Shown here: in pieces, positions 35,678 to 44,338 of the stretch
How the letters are laid out: every line of letters begins with the position of its first letter
How positions within the stretch are numbered: position 1 is the stretch's first letter
NCBI GenBank assembly: GCA_903884105.1
Contig: CAISDJ010000024.1
Span: 62,001-126,000 of the forward strand
DNA from: an uncultured Pseudomonadota bacterium
Lineage (GTDB): Bacteria; Pseudomonadota; Gammaproteobacteria; Steroidobacterales; Steroidobacteraceae
Direction: 5' to 3'
Length of the DNA: 64,000 bases
Program-made: the position numbers and the translations under genes
Notes under the pieces: model-generated
Databases searched by the model: none
What the model saw: the letters and a program-made list of their open reading frames with translations, nothing else
What the model was told of the DNA's origin: nothing

Positions 35678-37147
35678 TCACATCAGCACTACGTCGTACT
35701 GGTCGAGGTGGTAGAGGGCTTCGGTCTGCAGGCGAATCGGCTTGCCGGTGTGGACTTCGAGTTCGGCCAGCGCCGCCGACTCCTCGTCAAGCAGCCGCTC
35801 GATGACGTCCTGGTGCGCGAGCACCATCATTTCCTGGAAATCGAACTGCCGTGCCTGCCGCAGGATGTCGCGGAAGATCTCGTAGCACACCGTCTCTGTG
35901 GTCTTGAGGAAGCCGCGGCCCTCGCAGGCGGGGCAAGGCATGCACAACAGATGCTCCAGGCTTTCCCGCGTGCGCTTGCGTGTCATCTCGACCAGGCCAA
36001 GCGGCGACACGGAGGAGATATGGGTCTTCGCATGGTCCATGCCAAGCGCCTTCTCGAGGGCCTGCAGCACCTGGCGCCGATGTTCCTCTTCCTCCATGTC
36101 GATGAAGTCGATGATGATGATGCCGCCCAGGTTCCGCAGGCGCAGCTGGCGAGCAATCGCCACAGCAGCTTCGAGGTTCGTGCGGAAGATGGTTTCTTCA
36201 AGGTTACGGTGGCCGACGTAAGCGCCCGTATTGACGTCGATCGTCGTCATCGCCTCGGTCTGGTCGAACACGAGGTGGCCGCCGGACTTGAGCGGTACCT
36301 TGCGTTCGAGCGACTTCTGGATTTCCTCCTCGACCGCGTACAGGTCGAAGATCGGCCGGTTGCCGCCGTAAACTTCGATACGCCCGGCCATCTCCGGCAT
36401 GAAGGTCCGCGAGAACTCGACCATGCTCTCGCAGGTGTCGGCGTGATCGACGCTCACCTTGTCGATGCCGCTCGAGACCACGTCACGCAGGACGCGGCGC
36501 GTGAGCGGCAGGTCTTCGTGCACCAGCGACCCCGGCTTCGCGGCTGCCGCCTTTGCCGACAGCACGGTCCACAGCTTCTGCAGGAACAGCATGTCGGCTC
36601 GCAACGCTTCTGCCGTCGCCCCTTCTGCCGCCGTGCGCACGATGTAGCCGCCCGGGTCGTCCGGCTTGACGAACTGCGCCACGGTCTCGCGCAGTCGATT
36701 CCGCTCGGTTTCGTCCTCGATGCGGGAAGAGATACCGACGCCATGGCCCTTCGCCATGTACACGAGATACCGCGACGGGATGGTGATGAACGTGGTGAGC
36801 CTCGCACCCTTCGTGCCGAGCGGGTCCTTGAGGACTTGCACGAGGATCTCGCCCCCTTCGCTCACCAGCATCTGGATGTCGTCGGTGCGCGTTTCGGGCT
36901 GGCCGTTCTCCGCATCGGCGGGTTGCACGATGTCGGACACGTGCAGGAAGGCCGTCCGTTCGAGACCGATGTCGATGAACGCAGCCTGCATGCCAGGCAG
37001 CACGCGCGATACTCGGCCCTTGTAGATGTTGCTGATGAGGCCGAGCCGGTTGGCGCGCTCGAGGAAGATCTCCTGCAGGACGCCGTTCTCGACGAGCGCA
37101 GCACGGATTTCACGCGGGCTGACGTTGATCAGGATCTCCGCGGTCAT
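35678..37147 (-). CDS. rng: Ribonuclease G
   Basis: 489-residue endoribonuclease of the RNase E/G family; it matures the 5' end of 16S rRNA and takes part in mRNA decay. The S1 domain (about 39-125) starts at NIYKGRVSRVLPGMQAAFID. The DNase I-like catalytic part keeps the magnesium-binding aspartates in MTTIDVNTGAYVGHRN and GGIIIIDFIDM. The Zn-link CxxC is in MPCPACEGRG. It lacks the long C-terminal scaffold of RNase E, confirming RNase G. It follows maf with a 4-bp overlap (maf-rng-yhdP-tldD). Confidence 0.94.
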   Translation of the reverse strand: MTAEILINVSPREIRAALVENGVLQEIFLERANRLGLISNIYKGRVSRVLPGMQAAFIDIGLERTAFLHVSDIVQPADAENGQPETRTDDIQMLVSEGGEILVQVLKDPLGTKGARLTTFITIPSRYLVYMAKGHGVGISSRIEDETERNRLRETVAQFVKPDDPGGYIVRTAAEGATAEALRADMLFLQKLWTVLSAKAAAAKPGSLVHEDLPLTRRVLRDVVSSGIDKVSVDHADTCESMVEFSRTFMPEMAGRIEVYGGNRPIFDLYAVEEEIQKSLERKVPLKSGGHLVFDQTEAMTTIDVNTGAYVGHRNLEETIFRTNLEAAVAIARQLRLRNLGGIIIIDFIDMEEEEHRRQVLQALEKALGMDHAKTHISSVSPLGLVEMTRKRTRESLEHLLCMPCPACEGRGFLKTTETVCYEIFRDILRQARQFDFQEMMVLAHQDVIERLLDEESAALAELEVHTGKPIRLQTEALYHLDQYDVVLM

Positions 37148-37761
37148 GATGCGGCCCCATCCCGCACGGACGCGTCAAACGGCGCCCAGCCGATGGCTGC
37201 GAGCAGTTCGGCGGTTTCGCTGAGCGGCAATCCCATGATGCCGGAGTAACTGCCGGCAATGCGCGAGATGAACACGGCAGCGAGTCCCTGAACCGCGTAA
37301 CCGCCAGCCTTGTCGAGCGGCTCTGGCATAGCGGCATACGCTTCCATCTCACGCGCGGTGAGGTCCCGGAACGTGACATTGCTGACGCTGACCCGCGCTT
37401 CGCACCCTGCCTCACTGCGCAGCGCCACGGCCGTGAATACTTGATGAGTACGACCCGAGAGTTGCTCGAGCATGGCGCGGCTCTCGCCGCTGTTCGCCGG
37501 CTTGCCGAGCATCAGCTTGCCGAGTGCCACTGTCGTATCGGCTCCCAGGACCGGCACCTTGTCGTCAGGCGCGAGCTGGTCCCACAGGGCCTCGGCCTTG
37601 GACTGGGCCAGCCTTTCGACATAGGTCGCCGGGTCTTCGTGAGGCAGCGCGGACTCGTCAATGGATGAGGGTCGAACCTCATGGCCAACGCCAATCTGCG
37701 CCAGCAGCTGGCTCCGCCGGGGCGAGGCGGAGGCAAGATAGATCAAGGGTTTAAGACTCAT
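37144..37761 (-). CDS. maf: Maf-like nucleotide pyrophosphatase (YhdE type)
   Basis: 205-residue Maf protein that hydrolyses dTTP/UTP or modified nucleoside triphosphates. The phosphate-binding loop LASASPRRSQLLAQIG, PVLGADTTVAL and the C-terminal GSYSGIMGLPLSETAELL are diagnostic. The order maf-rng matches yhdE-rng in E. coli, supporting the YhdE subfamily. It overlaps rng by 4 bp and is preceded by a 108-bp gap to rlmH. Confidence 0.92.
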   Translation of the reverse strand: MSLKPLIYLASASPRRSQLLAQIGVGHEVRPSSIDESALPHEDPATYVERLAQSKAEALWDQLAPDDKVPVLGADTTVALGKLMLGKPANSGESRAMLEQLSGRTHQVFTAVALRSEAGCEARVSVSNVTFRDLTAREMEAYAAMPEPLDKAGGYAVQGLAAVFISRIAGSYSGIMGLPLSETAELLAAIGWAPFDASVRDGAAS

Positions 37762-37869
37762 AGTCCCCGAAGAATACAGGGCATGCCGGGGATTGGCATG
37801 AACTGCCGCAAAATACGGCAGCCGGGGTTAACCGGAACTGAACCCGGGGTGCCCCTTAAGGGCCGATGG

Positions 37870-38337
37870 TCAGGCCCGATGGTACGGATGGTTCTTGAGG
37901 ACGCTGACCGCCCTGTACAACGCCTCGGCGACCAGGATTCGGGCCAGGGCATGGGGCAATGTCAGCGCCGAGAGCGACCAACGCAGGTCGGCGCGGGCGT
38001 CGACCTCGGGCGCGAGGCCTTCGGGTCCGCCGATCAGGAAGGCAACCGGCCGGCCGTCCTCGGCCCGTTTGGCCAGAAACGCGGCCAGCTGTTCGGTACT
38101 CAAGGACTTGCCGCCCACCTGCAGGGCGACGACGTAGGGCTTGTCGGCCAGGTGGCCGAGCATGCGCTCGCCCTCCTTCGCGACGGCCTTCGAGGTGTCG
38201 GTTCCGGTGCGCTGGCCAAGCGGGATTTCCACCAGATCCAGCCGATAGTCGCCCCGAAGCCGCCCGGCATAGTCGGCGTAGCCCTGCTGCACCCAACCGG
38301 GCAAGCGGTTCCCGGCGGCGATCAGGCGCAGCAGCAC
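37870..38337 (-). CDS. rlmH: 23S rRNA pseudouridine-1915 N3-methyltransferase RlmH
   Basis: 155-residue SPOUT methyltransferase acting on helix 69 of 23S rRNA in 70S ribosomes. The knot region FLIGGPEGLAPEVDARAD and the C-terminal LPHALARILVAEALYRAVSV followed by KNHPYHR are invariant features. It follows rsfS by 16 bp, the usual rsfS-rlmH pair. Confidence 0.96.
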   Translation of the reverse strand: MLLRLIAAGNRLPGWVQQGYADYAGRLRGDYRLDLVEIPLGQRTGTDTSKAVAKEGERMLGHLADKPYVVALQVGGKSLSTEQLAAFLAKRAEDGRPVAFLIGGPEGLAPEVDARADLRWSLSALTLPHALARILVAEALYRAVSVLKNHPYHRA

Positions 38338-38353
38338 TGAACGAACCGGAAGA

Positions 38354-39133
38354 CTACTTGGCGCTTTCCCGGGCGGCCGCGCTCACGTCCCACAGGTCTT
38401 CGAGACGATAGAACTCGCGGACTCGCGGCAACATGACATGCACGATGATGTCGTGCAGGTCGACCAGGACCCATTCGCCGTCGCGCTCGCCTTCAACACC
38501 CATCGGCCGGAAGCCGGCCTTCTTGGAATACTCGATGACACGGTCGGCGATCGAGCGGACGTGCCGGTCCGAGTTGCCGCTTGCGACGATCAGCGTGTCG
38601 GCGATATCCGTGAGGGCGCGGACATCGAGTACGGTCGGGTTGACGGCCTTCATGTCCTCGAGGGCGGACATGACGATGCTCGTCAGCGCAGTGGCTTTGA
38701 CGTCCTTGCCGGCAGCAGGCTTCGCCGCGGGCTTTGCAGCGACCTTGGGGTTGCTGACTGCCTTCCTGGCAGCCACTGGCTTCGCGGCGACAGGTTTCGC
38801 TTTGGGCCTTACCGCAGGCCGAGATGCCGACTTGGGCGAGGGTCGTGCAGCCGGTTTCGCGCTCCGCCGCGGCGGCGCACCGGCGGACTTGGGCGAGGGT
38901 CGTGCAACCGGTTTCGCGCCCCGCCGCGGCGGCGCACCGGCCGACTTGGGCGAGGGGCGTGCAGCCGGTATCGCGCTCCGCCGCGGCGGCGCACCGGCCG
39001 ACTTGAGCGAGGGTCGTGCAACCGGTTTCGCGCCCCGCCGTGGCGGCGCACCGGCCGACTTGGGCGACGACGAGGCTCCGGCGGGAGCCCTGGAAGATTT
39101 CTTTGCAGTCGCTTTTGCGCGCTTCACGGCCAT
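38354..39133 (-). CDS. rsfS: Ribosome silencing factor RsfS with a repetitive basic N-terminal extension
   Basis: 259 residues, about twice the usual 105-130. The C-terminal part (from about residue 145: TALTSIVMSALEDMKAVNPT) is a normal RsfS domain with ADTLIVASGNSDRHVRSIAD and GEWVLVDLHDIIVHVMLP. It blocks subunit joining by binding L14. Ahead of it are 140 residues of Lys/Ala/Pro/Arg, including four tandem 19-residue units of the type SPKSAGAPPRRGAKPVARP (residues 23-98). The start MAVKRAKATAKKSS was used. The extension resembles histone H1-like tails. It could be an RNA-binding arm or a repeat expansion. Confidence 0.88.
   Translation of the reverse strand: MAVKRAKATAKKSSRAPAGASSSPKSAGAPPRRGAKPVARPSLKSAGAPPRRSAIPAARPSPKSAGAPPRRGAKPVARPSPKSAGAPPRRSAKPAARPSPKSASRPAVRPKAKPVAAKPVAARKAVSNPKVAAKPAAKPAAGKDVKATALTSIVMSALEDMKAVNPTVLDVRALTDIADTLIVASGNSDRHVRSIADRVIEYSKKAGFRPMGVEGERDGEWVLVDLHDIIVHVMLPRVREFYRLEDLWDVSAAARESAK
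38840..39067 (-). repeat. Four tandem 57-bp coding repeats in rsfS
   Basis: Four 57-bp units encode the 19-residue repeats at residues 23-98 of RsfS. Units 1 and 3 encode nearly identical peptides; units 2 and 4 differ at a few residues (Ser for Gly, Ile/Lys, Ala for Val). Exact codon-length periodicity suggests expansion by slippage or unequal crossover. Confidence 0.85.
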
Positions 39134-39156
39134 GACCTTAAGTACCTCTTTCAAAT

Positions 39157-39804
39157 TTAACGCTGCTGGCCACGGGCATAGCAGGCGGTGTTCGCAATGA
39201 TATCGCACACGGCGTCGGGCATCAGGTAGCGCGGGTTGCGCCCCGACGCGATCAGGCGCCGCACTTCAGTAGACGAAATCTCGAGCTGCGTGACCGCGTG
39301 GATGAAGATGCGGCCGGCGATGGCTTCATGCAGATCGTCGACGCGGCCGGTGCCGCGGTCGACCAGCAACTCGCCGAGCGGTCCCATCGCCGGTGCTCGC
39401 CAGCCGGGCCGATGCGCCACGACCAGATGCGCAAGCTGCAGCAGCTCCCTCCACTGATGCCACTTCGGCAGTTCAAGGAACGCATCCATGCCGACGATCA
39501 GGCACAAGGATCGTGTCGGATGCTCGGCACGCAGCGTTGCAAGCGTGTCGACGGAATAGGATGGCCCTTCACGGCGCGTCTCGCGATCATCGACCATGAA
39601 GCCCGGCTGTCCCGCAGTGGCAGCGCGCACCATCGCCACACGCTGCTCGGCGCTCGCCATCGGCTGCTCGCGATGCGGCGGATTGCCCGCCGGCATGAAC
39701 CGCAGCTCGCCGAGCTTCAGCGCCTGCAGCAGTTCGAACGCGGTGCGCAAGTGCCCGTAATGAATCGGGTCGAACGTACCGCCGAAAATACCGATTGGAT
39801 TCAT
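39157..39804 (-). CDS. nadD: Nicotinate-nucleotide adenylyltransferase NadD
   Basis: 215-residue enzyme forming nicotinate adenine dinucleotide in NAD synthesis. The nucleotidyltransferase motif GIFGGTFDPIHYGHLRTAFE opens the protein, and the second motif ISSTEVRRLIASGRNPRYLM is near the C-terminus. It precedes rsfS by 23 bp and follows holA, as in many gammaproteobacteria. Its 5' edge touches a heptanucleotide array. Confidence 0.95.
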   Translation of the reverse strand: MNPIGIFGGTFDPIHYGHLRTAFELLQALKLGELRFMPAGNPPHREQPMASAEQRVAMVRAATAGQPGFMVDDRETRREGPSYSVDTLATLRAEHPTRSLCLIVGMDAFLELPKWHQWRELLQLAHLVVAHRPGWRAPAMGPLGELLVDRGTGRVDDLHEAIAGRIFIHAVTQLEISSTEVRRLIASGRNPRYLMPDAVCDIIANTACYARGQQR

Positions 39805-39956
39805 GGAAGGGGATGGTGACTAGGGGATGGGGGATGGTGAAAGGGACAGCACGGACATCAAGGTACGGCTGCCCGCCCAGAGTTGCGCAACTCTGAGCAT
39901 GGGCTGTCTCTCCTGAATTCTCTCACTATCTCCCATCCCCTATCCCCTATCCCCTC
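39804..39956. repeat. Paired heptanucleotide arrays between holA and nadD
   Basis: Six 7-bp units of the GGATGGT/GGATGGG type (39804-39845) face five units of the TCCCCTA type (39922-39956). Between them sits the perfect palindrome CAGAGTTGCGCAACTCTG (about 39879-39896) inside a GCCCA/TGGGC stem. The array occupies the whole holA-nadD gap. Confidence 0.8.
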
Positions 39957-39961
39957 GCAAG

Positions 39962-40981
39962 CTACGCGGCTCTGGCAAGTCGCACGCCCGCCAGGCGGGC
40001 AATCAACGCTTCCATCTCCAGCCACGGATCGCGCTTGAGCGCACCCTTGATGGCCCGGTCTACGCGTGCCGCATCACTGAGCAGGCCAAGGATCGCCGTC
40101 CCCTTGAGCCGCAACAGCGCCTGCCGCATCGCCGCCTGGCGCGGCCGCCACACGAATTCCGCATTCATGGCGGCATCCGGCGTCTGGCCATTGCGCACCA
40201 TGAACTCGACGCGGGCCAGCCAGTGCAAATCCTTGTTCACGCCCCACAGCACCAGCGTGAGTTCGGTGCCTTCCTGGCGCAGGCCACGCAGGATACGCAG
40301 GGCCCGCGCAGCTTGTCCGCGCATGGCCACTTCACCGAGCTGCAGCACGTCGTAGCGAGCGCTGTCGACCACTTCTTCCAGCACGGCCTCTGCAGTGAGC
40401 GGACCCGGGGGATGCAACAACGCCAGCTTCTCGATTTCCTGGTGGGCCGCAAGCAAGTTGCCCTCGACGCGATCGGCAATGAGGGATGCCGCAGCGCCTT
40501 CTGCCTTGAGCCCATGACGTTCAAGCCGTTCCTGGATCCACGCGGGTAACTTCGGCAGGTCGATCGGCCACACCTGTACCACGGTGCCGTGCTGCTCGAC
40601 GGCCGTTGCCCATTTCGTGGACAGCGCGCGCCCGTCGAGTTTGTCGGTGACGATGAGCAGCAGGATGTCGTCGGGTTTCTGATTGGCGAGGTCGATGATC
40701 GTCTCTGCGCCATCGCCGGGGCTGCCCGTTGGCATCCGGATCTCGACGATGCGGCGCTCTGCGAACAACGACAGTGACTGCGTGCTGGCACGCAGCTCGC
40801 TCCAGTCGAACCCGCGCTCGACGAAGTGCAGTTCGCGCCCCGAGAAGCCGGCAGCACGCGCCTTCGCCCGAATGGCATCGCAGGCCTCGCTGGTCAGCAG
40901 CGGATCGTCACCGGCGACGAGATACACGGGGCTCAAACCCTTGGCGAGGCTTGCGCGCAGATTGTCGGCGTTGATTTTCAA
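39962..40981 (-). CDS. holA: DNA polymerase III subunit delta
   Basis: 339-residue clamp-loader subunit that opens the beta sliding clamp. The N-terminal YLVAGDDPLLTSEACDAIRA is the usual start of the domain, and the middle contains LLLIVTDKLDGRALSTKW; the C-terminal helical collar follows the family pattern. In most gammaproteobacteria lptE lies directly upstream of holA; here the upstream sequence encodes no lipoprotein and leads instead into the metal-uptake locus, so synteny is broken at this point. Confidence 0.9.
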   Translation of the reverse strand: MKINADNLRASLAKGLSPVYLVAGDDPLLTSEACDAIRAKARAAGFSGRELHFVERGFDWSELRASTQSLSLFAERRIVEIRMPTGSPGDGAETIIDLANQKPDDILLLIVTDKLDGRALSTKWATAVEQHGTVVQVWPIDLPKLPAWIQERLERHGLKAEGAAASLIADRVEGNLLAAHQEIEKLALLHPPGPLTAEAVLEEVVDSARYDVLQLGEVAMRGQAARALRILRGLRQEGTELTLVLWGVNKDLHWLARVEFMVRNGQTPDAAMNAEFVWRPRQAAMRQALLRLKGTAILGLLSDAARVDRAIKGALKRDPWLEMEALIARLAGVRLARAA

Positions 40982-41210
40982 AAGGAAGGGGTGCGCAGCA
41001 CCGGACAGCCGGGTGTCCGGGCATTCAGCGGTGCAGATTTGAGCGTCAAGGTGGCAGTCTGCGAGGTCATCCGGTAACGGGGGTCGTCTGGGTCGACATG
41101 GCGACTGCGCAGGTGAAGCTGCAATTGCCTGAATTCGCTTTTAATTATGGCGGATGGGCGCCGCCATTGCCAGCCGCGCCCCTGTCGATTTATGGTATAG
41201 ATGCACGCAC

Positions 41211-41528
41211 ATGAACGTCCTGCACTTGGCAAGAAACCCACCGCGCTGGCTGCGAGCCCTGCTCGCAAGCCTGATGCTGGTGCTTGCTCTCGACTCGCTG
41301 GCGCAGGTACAGCACGCGCACGGCCATGAGTTCGACGGCCGCCCTGGCGTCGAATCGGCGCTCTGCGGGTTCTGCGTCGCGTTCGACCGCATGGCGGATG
41401 GCCCGGCGACCCCGGTCTTTGCCATCGCGCCGGTCGACCCCATCCTGCACCCCTCGCTGCCCGAGGCTGCACCTCCTTCCCTGCCCATCCCGTTCCGCCT
41501 CGTTCCCCGCGGGCCTCCTGCCGCCTGA
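41211..41528 (+). CDS. Small exported His/Cys-containing protein (DUF2946-like)
   Basis: 105 residues with an N-terminal hydrophobic segment (LRALLASLMLVLALDSLA) that looks like a signal peptide or anchor. The mature part begins VQHAHGHEFDG and contains ALCGFCVAFD, a His cluster followed by CxxC. This layout recalls DUF2946-type proteins found beside metal-uptake receptors, but the match is by pattern only. It lies 99 bp upstream of a ZnuD-like receptor on the same strand, so a metal-related periplasmic role is a fair inference. The C-terminus is proline-rich. Confidence 0.55.
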   Translation: MNVLHLARNPPRWLRALLASLMLVLALDSLAQVQHAHGHEFDGRPGVESALCGFCVAFDRMADGPATPVFAIAPVDPILHPSLPEAAPPSLPIPFRLVPRGPPAA

Positions 41529-41627
41529 TCGACCGCTCGCGCCACGTCCGCGTGGCCCTTCGTGCATGAACCGCCCTCCTTGGGCCGTTTCCACGCTTAG
41601 TCGATCTTTTTGTTGAGGAACGATCAC

Positions 41628-43670
41628 ATGGCTATTTATTTGCGCGCTCCGCGCTTGTCTCCCATTGGGTTTTCATCGCTGGCCTTGGGCATTGCCGCCA
41701 TCCTCGGCGCGGCCGCCGCAGTCGCCCAGGAAACTCCCCTGCAGGAGGTCGTCGTCACGGCGTCCGCCCTGCGTGAGAGTCCGCTCGACGTCGCACAACC
41801 CACTGATGTCGTCAGCGGCGACGATCTGCGTCGCCAAATCGAGAGCAGCATCGGCGAAACGCTGTCGCATGAACTCGGCGTGAGTTCCACGTACTTCGGC
41901 CCGAGCGCCAGCCGCCCGGTGATTCGCGGCCTGAGTGGCGATCGCGTGCAGATGCTGGAAGACGGGCTGTCGGCACTCGACGTCTCGGGCCTCTCCCAGG
42001 ACCACGCCGTGAGCCTCGAGTCGGTAATCTCCGACCAGATTGAAATCATCAAGGGACCCGCCTCGCTGTTGTACGGCAGCGGCGCCGCCGGCGGCCTCGT
42101 GAACATGGTCAGCAACCGGATTCCCCGCAAGCAGGCAGCAGCGGCAGTGACGGGAGCCGCAGAAGTGCGCGGTGCGAGTGCCACGGGTGAACTGACGGGC
42201 GCCGTCAGCTTGAATGGCGGCAGCGGCAACGTCGCGTGGCATGCCGACTACTTCGATCGTCAGACCGATGACGTCCGCATCGCGGGACTTGCCGAATCAA
42301 AGGCACTCAGGCAGCAGCTGCTGGATGCAGGTGAAACACCGAGCGATGCGCGTGACCGGGTCGCGAACTCGGCAAGCGACACGAGCGGCGGCGCATTCGG
42401 GCTGTCGCTGGTCGGCGATTCGGGGTTCGGTGGCGTGTCCTACAGCCACTTCGCCACGACTTACGGCATTCCCGTCGAGGAAGCAGCGTTCATCGACATG
42501 CAACAGGACCGCTTTGACCTGAACGGTGAGTGGCGCCCGTCGATGGCTGCGATCGATGCGATCCGGGTCCGTGGTGCTTACAACGACTACACGCACACCG
42601 AGTTCGAGGCGCCAGGCGTACCGGGCACGGAGTTCTTCCAGACCGCCTACGACCTGCGCGTCGCGGTCGATCATCATTTTGGAGAATGGCGTGGGACGGT
42701 CGGCGCGCAGTACCTCGACATCGACTTCAAGGCGATCGGCGAGGAAGCCTATGTTCCCCCTTCACTCACGAAAGGCATGAGTCTCTTCGCGTTCGAGGAG
42801 CGTCACTTCGACCAGTGGACCGTAGAGCTGGGCGCGCGGGCCGAAAACCAGACCGTCGACCCGGAAGCGGGCCTCGGACTCGACGCCTACGACAAGACGG
42901 CGGTGAACCTTTCCGCAGGTGTCGTCTGGAAGTTCGTCCCGGACTACGCCCTCGCCTTCAACGTCACGCGAACTGCAAGGCATGCGCAGGCAGCCGAACT
43001 CTACGCAGACGGACCGCACATCGCGGCCGGGCGCGTCGAAGTCGGCGACCCCTCCCTCGATATCGAGGACGCGGTGACGGCAGACGTCGCTCTGAGGCAC
43101 ACAGGCGATGGCCTCACCTGGACCTTGAGCGCGTTCTACAACGACTATTCGAGCTACATCTACCTGAACCCCACCGGGTCGACGCAGGAAATCGCCCCCG
43201 GCGAAGAACTGCCCGTGTTCCAGGCCCTGCAGGGTGGCGCGAAGCTCTACGGGTACGAGGCCGAGGTGCTGTATCCGCTGGACCTCTCGAACGGCAGCAC
43301 GCTGGAATTCCGGCTGGCTTCCGACTACGTGCGCGGCAAGCTGAAGGACGGTGGAAACCTGCCGCAGATGCCCTCGCAGCGCTTCGGCGGCGGGCTGCAC
43401 TACGAGCAGGGCACGTGGCATGCCGGCGTGGAAGCGTTCTACAACCTGAAGCAGGGCCGCATCGCGCAGTACGAGTTGCCGACCGACGCGTACACCGCGG
43501 TGAATGCCGACGTTAGCACCCGCATGCAGGTGGGCGACACCACGCTGTTCGTATTCCTGCGCGGTAACAACCTGCTCGATGAGGAAATCCGGCAAGCCAG
43601 TTCGCCGCTCAAGGACAGGGTGCCGCTGCCCGGCCGCTCGGTCTCCGCCGGCGTGCGCGTTTCGTTCTAG
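41628..43670 (+). CDS. TonB-dependent outer-membrane receptor, ZnuD-like
   Basis: 680 residues. A signal peptide (about 1-35, ending AAVAQ) is followed by a TonB-box-like LQEVVVTA, a plug domain (SIGETLSHELGVSSTYFGPS, PVIRGLSGDRVQMLEDGL, IKGPASLLYGSGAAGGLVN) and a 22-strand barrel ending in phenylalanine (GVRVSF). The plug block SGLSQDHAVSLESVISDQIE resembles zinc receptor ZnuD of Neisseria. GAGGAA precedes the start. With the following ABC transporter and DUF3299 genes it suggests zinc uptake, but substrate is inferred. Confidence 0.82.
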   Translation: MAIYLRAPRLSPIGFSSLALGIAAILGAAAAVAQETPLQEVVVTASALRESPLDVAQPTDVVSGDDLRRQIESSIGETLSHELGVSSTYFGPSASRPVIRGLSGDRVQMLEDGLSALDVSGLSQDHAVSLESVISDQIEIIKGPASLLYGSGAAGGLVNMVSNRIPRKQAAAAVTGAAEVRGASATGELTGAVSLNGGSGNVAWHADYFDRQTDDVRIAGLAESKALRQQLLDAGETPSDARDRVANSASDTSGGAFGLSLVGDSGFGGVSYSHFATTYGIPVEEAAFIDMQQDRFDLNGEWRPSMAAIDAIRVRGAYNDYTHTEFEAPGVPGTEFFQTAYDLRVAVDHHFGEWRGTVGAQYLDIDFKAIGEEAYVPPSLTKGMSLFAFEERHFDQWTVELGARAENQTVDPEAGLGLDAYDKTAVNLSAGVVWKFVPDYALAFNVTRTARHAQAAELYADGPHIAAGRVEVGDPSLDIEDAVTADVALRHTGDGLTWTLSAFYNDYSSYIYLNPTGSTQEIAPGEELPVFQALQGGAKLYGYEAEVLYPLDLSNGSTLEFRLASDYVRGKLKDGGNLPQMPSQRFGGGLHYEQGTWHAGVEAFYNLKQGRIAQYELPTDAYTAVNADVSTRMQVGDTTLFVFLRGNNLLDEEIRQASSPLKDRVPLPGRSVSAGVRVSF

Positions 43671-43690
43671 TCCACGGCGACGCAAGTTCA

Positions 43691-43713
43691 GGTGGCCCGA
43701 TCGAGGGCCACCC
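43691..43713. terminator. Hairpin after the receptor gene
   Basis: GGTGGCCC pairs with GGGCCACC across a 6-base loop, 20 bp after the receptor stop. There is no T tract, so it may be a stabilising hairpin or attenuator rather than a terminator. A second palindrome, CCGGGTGCCCGGCACCCGG, follows about 70 bp later. Confidence 0.4.
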
Positions 43714-43930
43714 TGGGCTCGCCTGCCACAGGGTTGCACGGGTTCAGTGCAGCGGCGCAGCGCACTCGGCATCGCGCCGGGTGCCCGGCACCCGGGTTGG
43801 TGGTGCAAACCCCGCAGGAAATGGCGGCGATCATGGGGCTTTCCCGCGTTCTTGCCCGTTCCCCCGCCAACCCTGCCACGGGCACGAATAGTGCGAGCGG
43901 TTCCCTGAACGTCGCCACCTATTTACCGCA

Positions 43931-44338
43931 ATGAACGCGCCCGGCAGTGCCATTTCGTTGAGCGATCTCAAGTTCGGCTGGACCCCGGGGCGGCCGCTTC
44001 TCAAGATCGCACACTTCAGTGTCGCCCGCGGCGAAAAGGCATTGCTGCAGGGACCGAGCGGCTGCAGCAAGAGCACCTTGCTCGGCTTGATCGGCGGCGT
44101 GCTGGAACCGGCGTCAGGCTCGATCAGCGTGCTCGGCGAGTCGCTGCAGACCAAGCGCCGGCAGGACCGCGACCACTTCCGTGCGAGCCACGTGGGTTTC
44201 ATCTTCCAGATGTTCAACCTGATCCCGTACCTGTCGATCCTCGACAACGTGCTGCTGCCCCTCGAGTTCTCGCGCGAACGGCGCATGAACCTCGACACCC
44301 GCGGCTTGCAGCCAGGCACGGAAGCGCGTCGCCTCCTT
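43931..44338 (+). pseudogene. ABC transporter ATPase, 5' fragment
   Basis: N-terminal 136 codons of a MacB/LolD-like ABC ATPase: a start SLSDLKFGWTPGRPLLKIAH, a Walker A region GPSGCSKSTLL and the Q-loop GFIFQMFNLIPYLSILDNVL. Homology stops at EARRLL near 44338; the signature LSGGQ, Walker B and H-loop are missing and the frame ends 8 codons later. The Walker A also has Ser in place of the invariant Gly before Lys. The remaining sequence passes directly into the permease gene, so a deletion removed the 3' part of this gene and the 5' part of the next. Confidence 0.8.

Noticed and set aside
35708-37249. 513-codon frame opposite rng and maf
   Set aside because: Spans two well-identified genes on the other strand and shows no recognisable domain.
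40978-41472. Minus-strand frame upstream of holA considered as lptE
   Set aside because: No signal peptide or lipobox at its start, arginine/proline-rich, and it overlaps the small exported protein gene.
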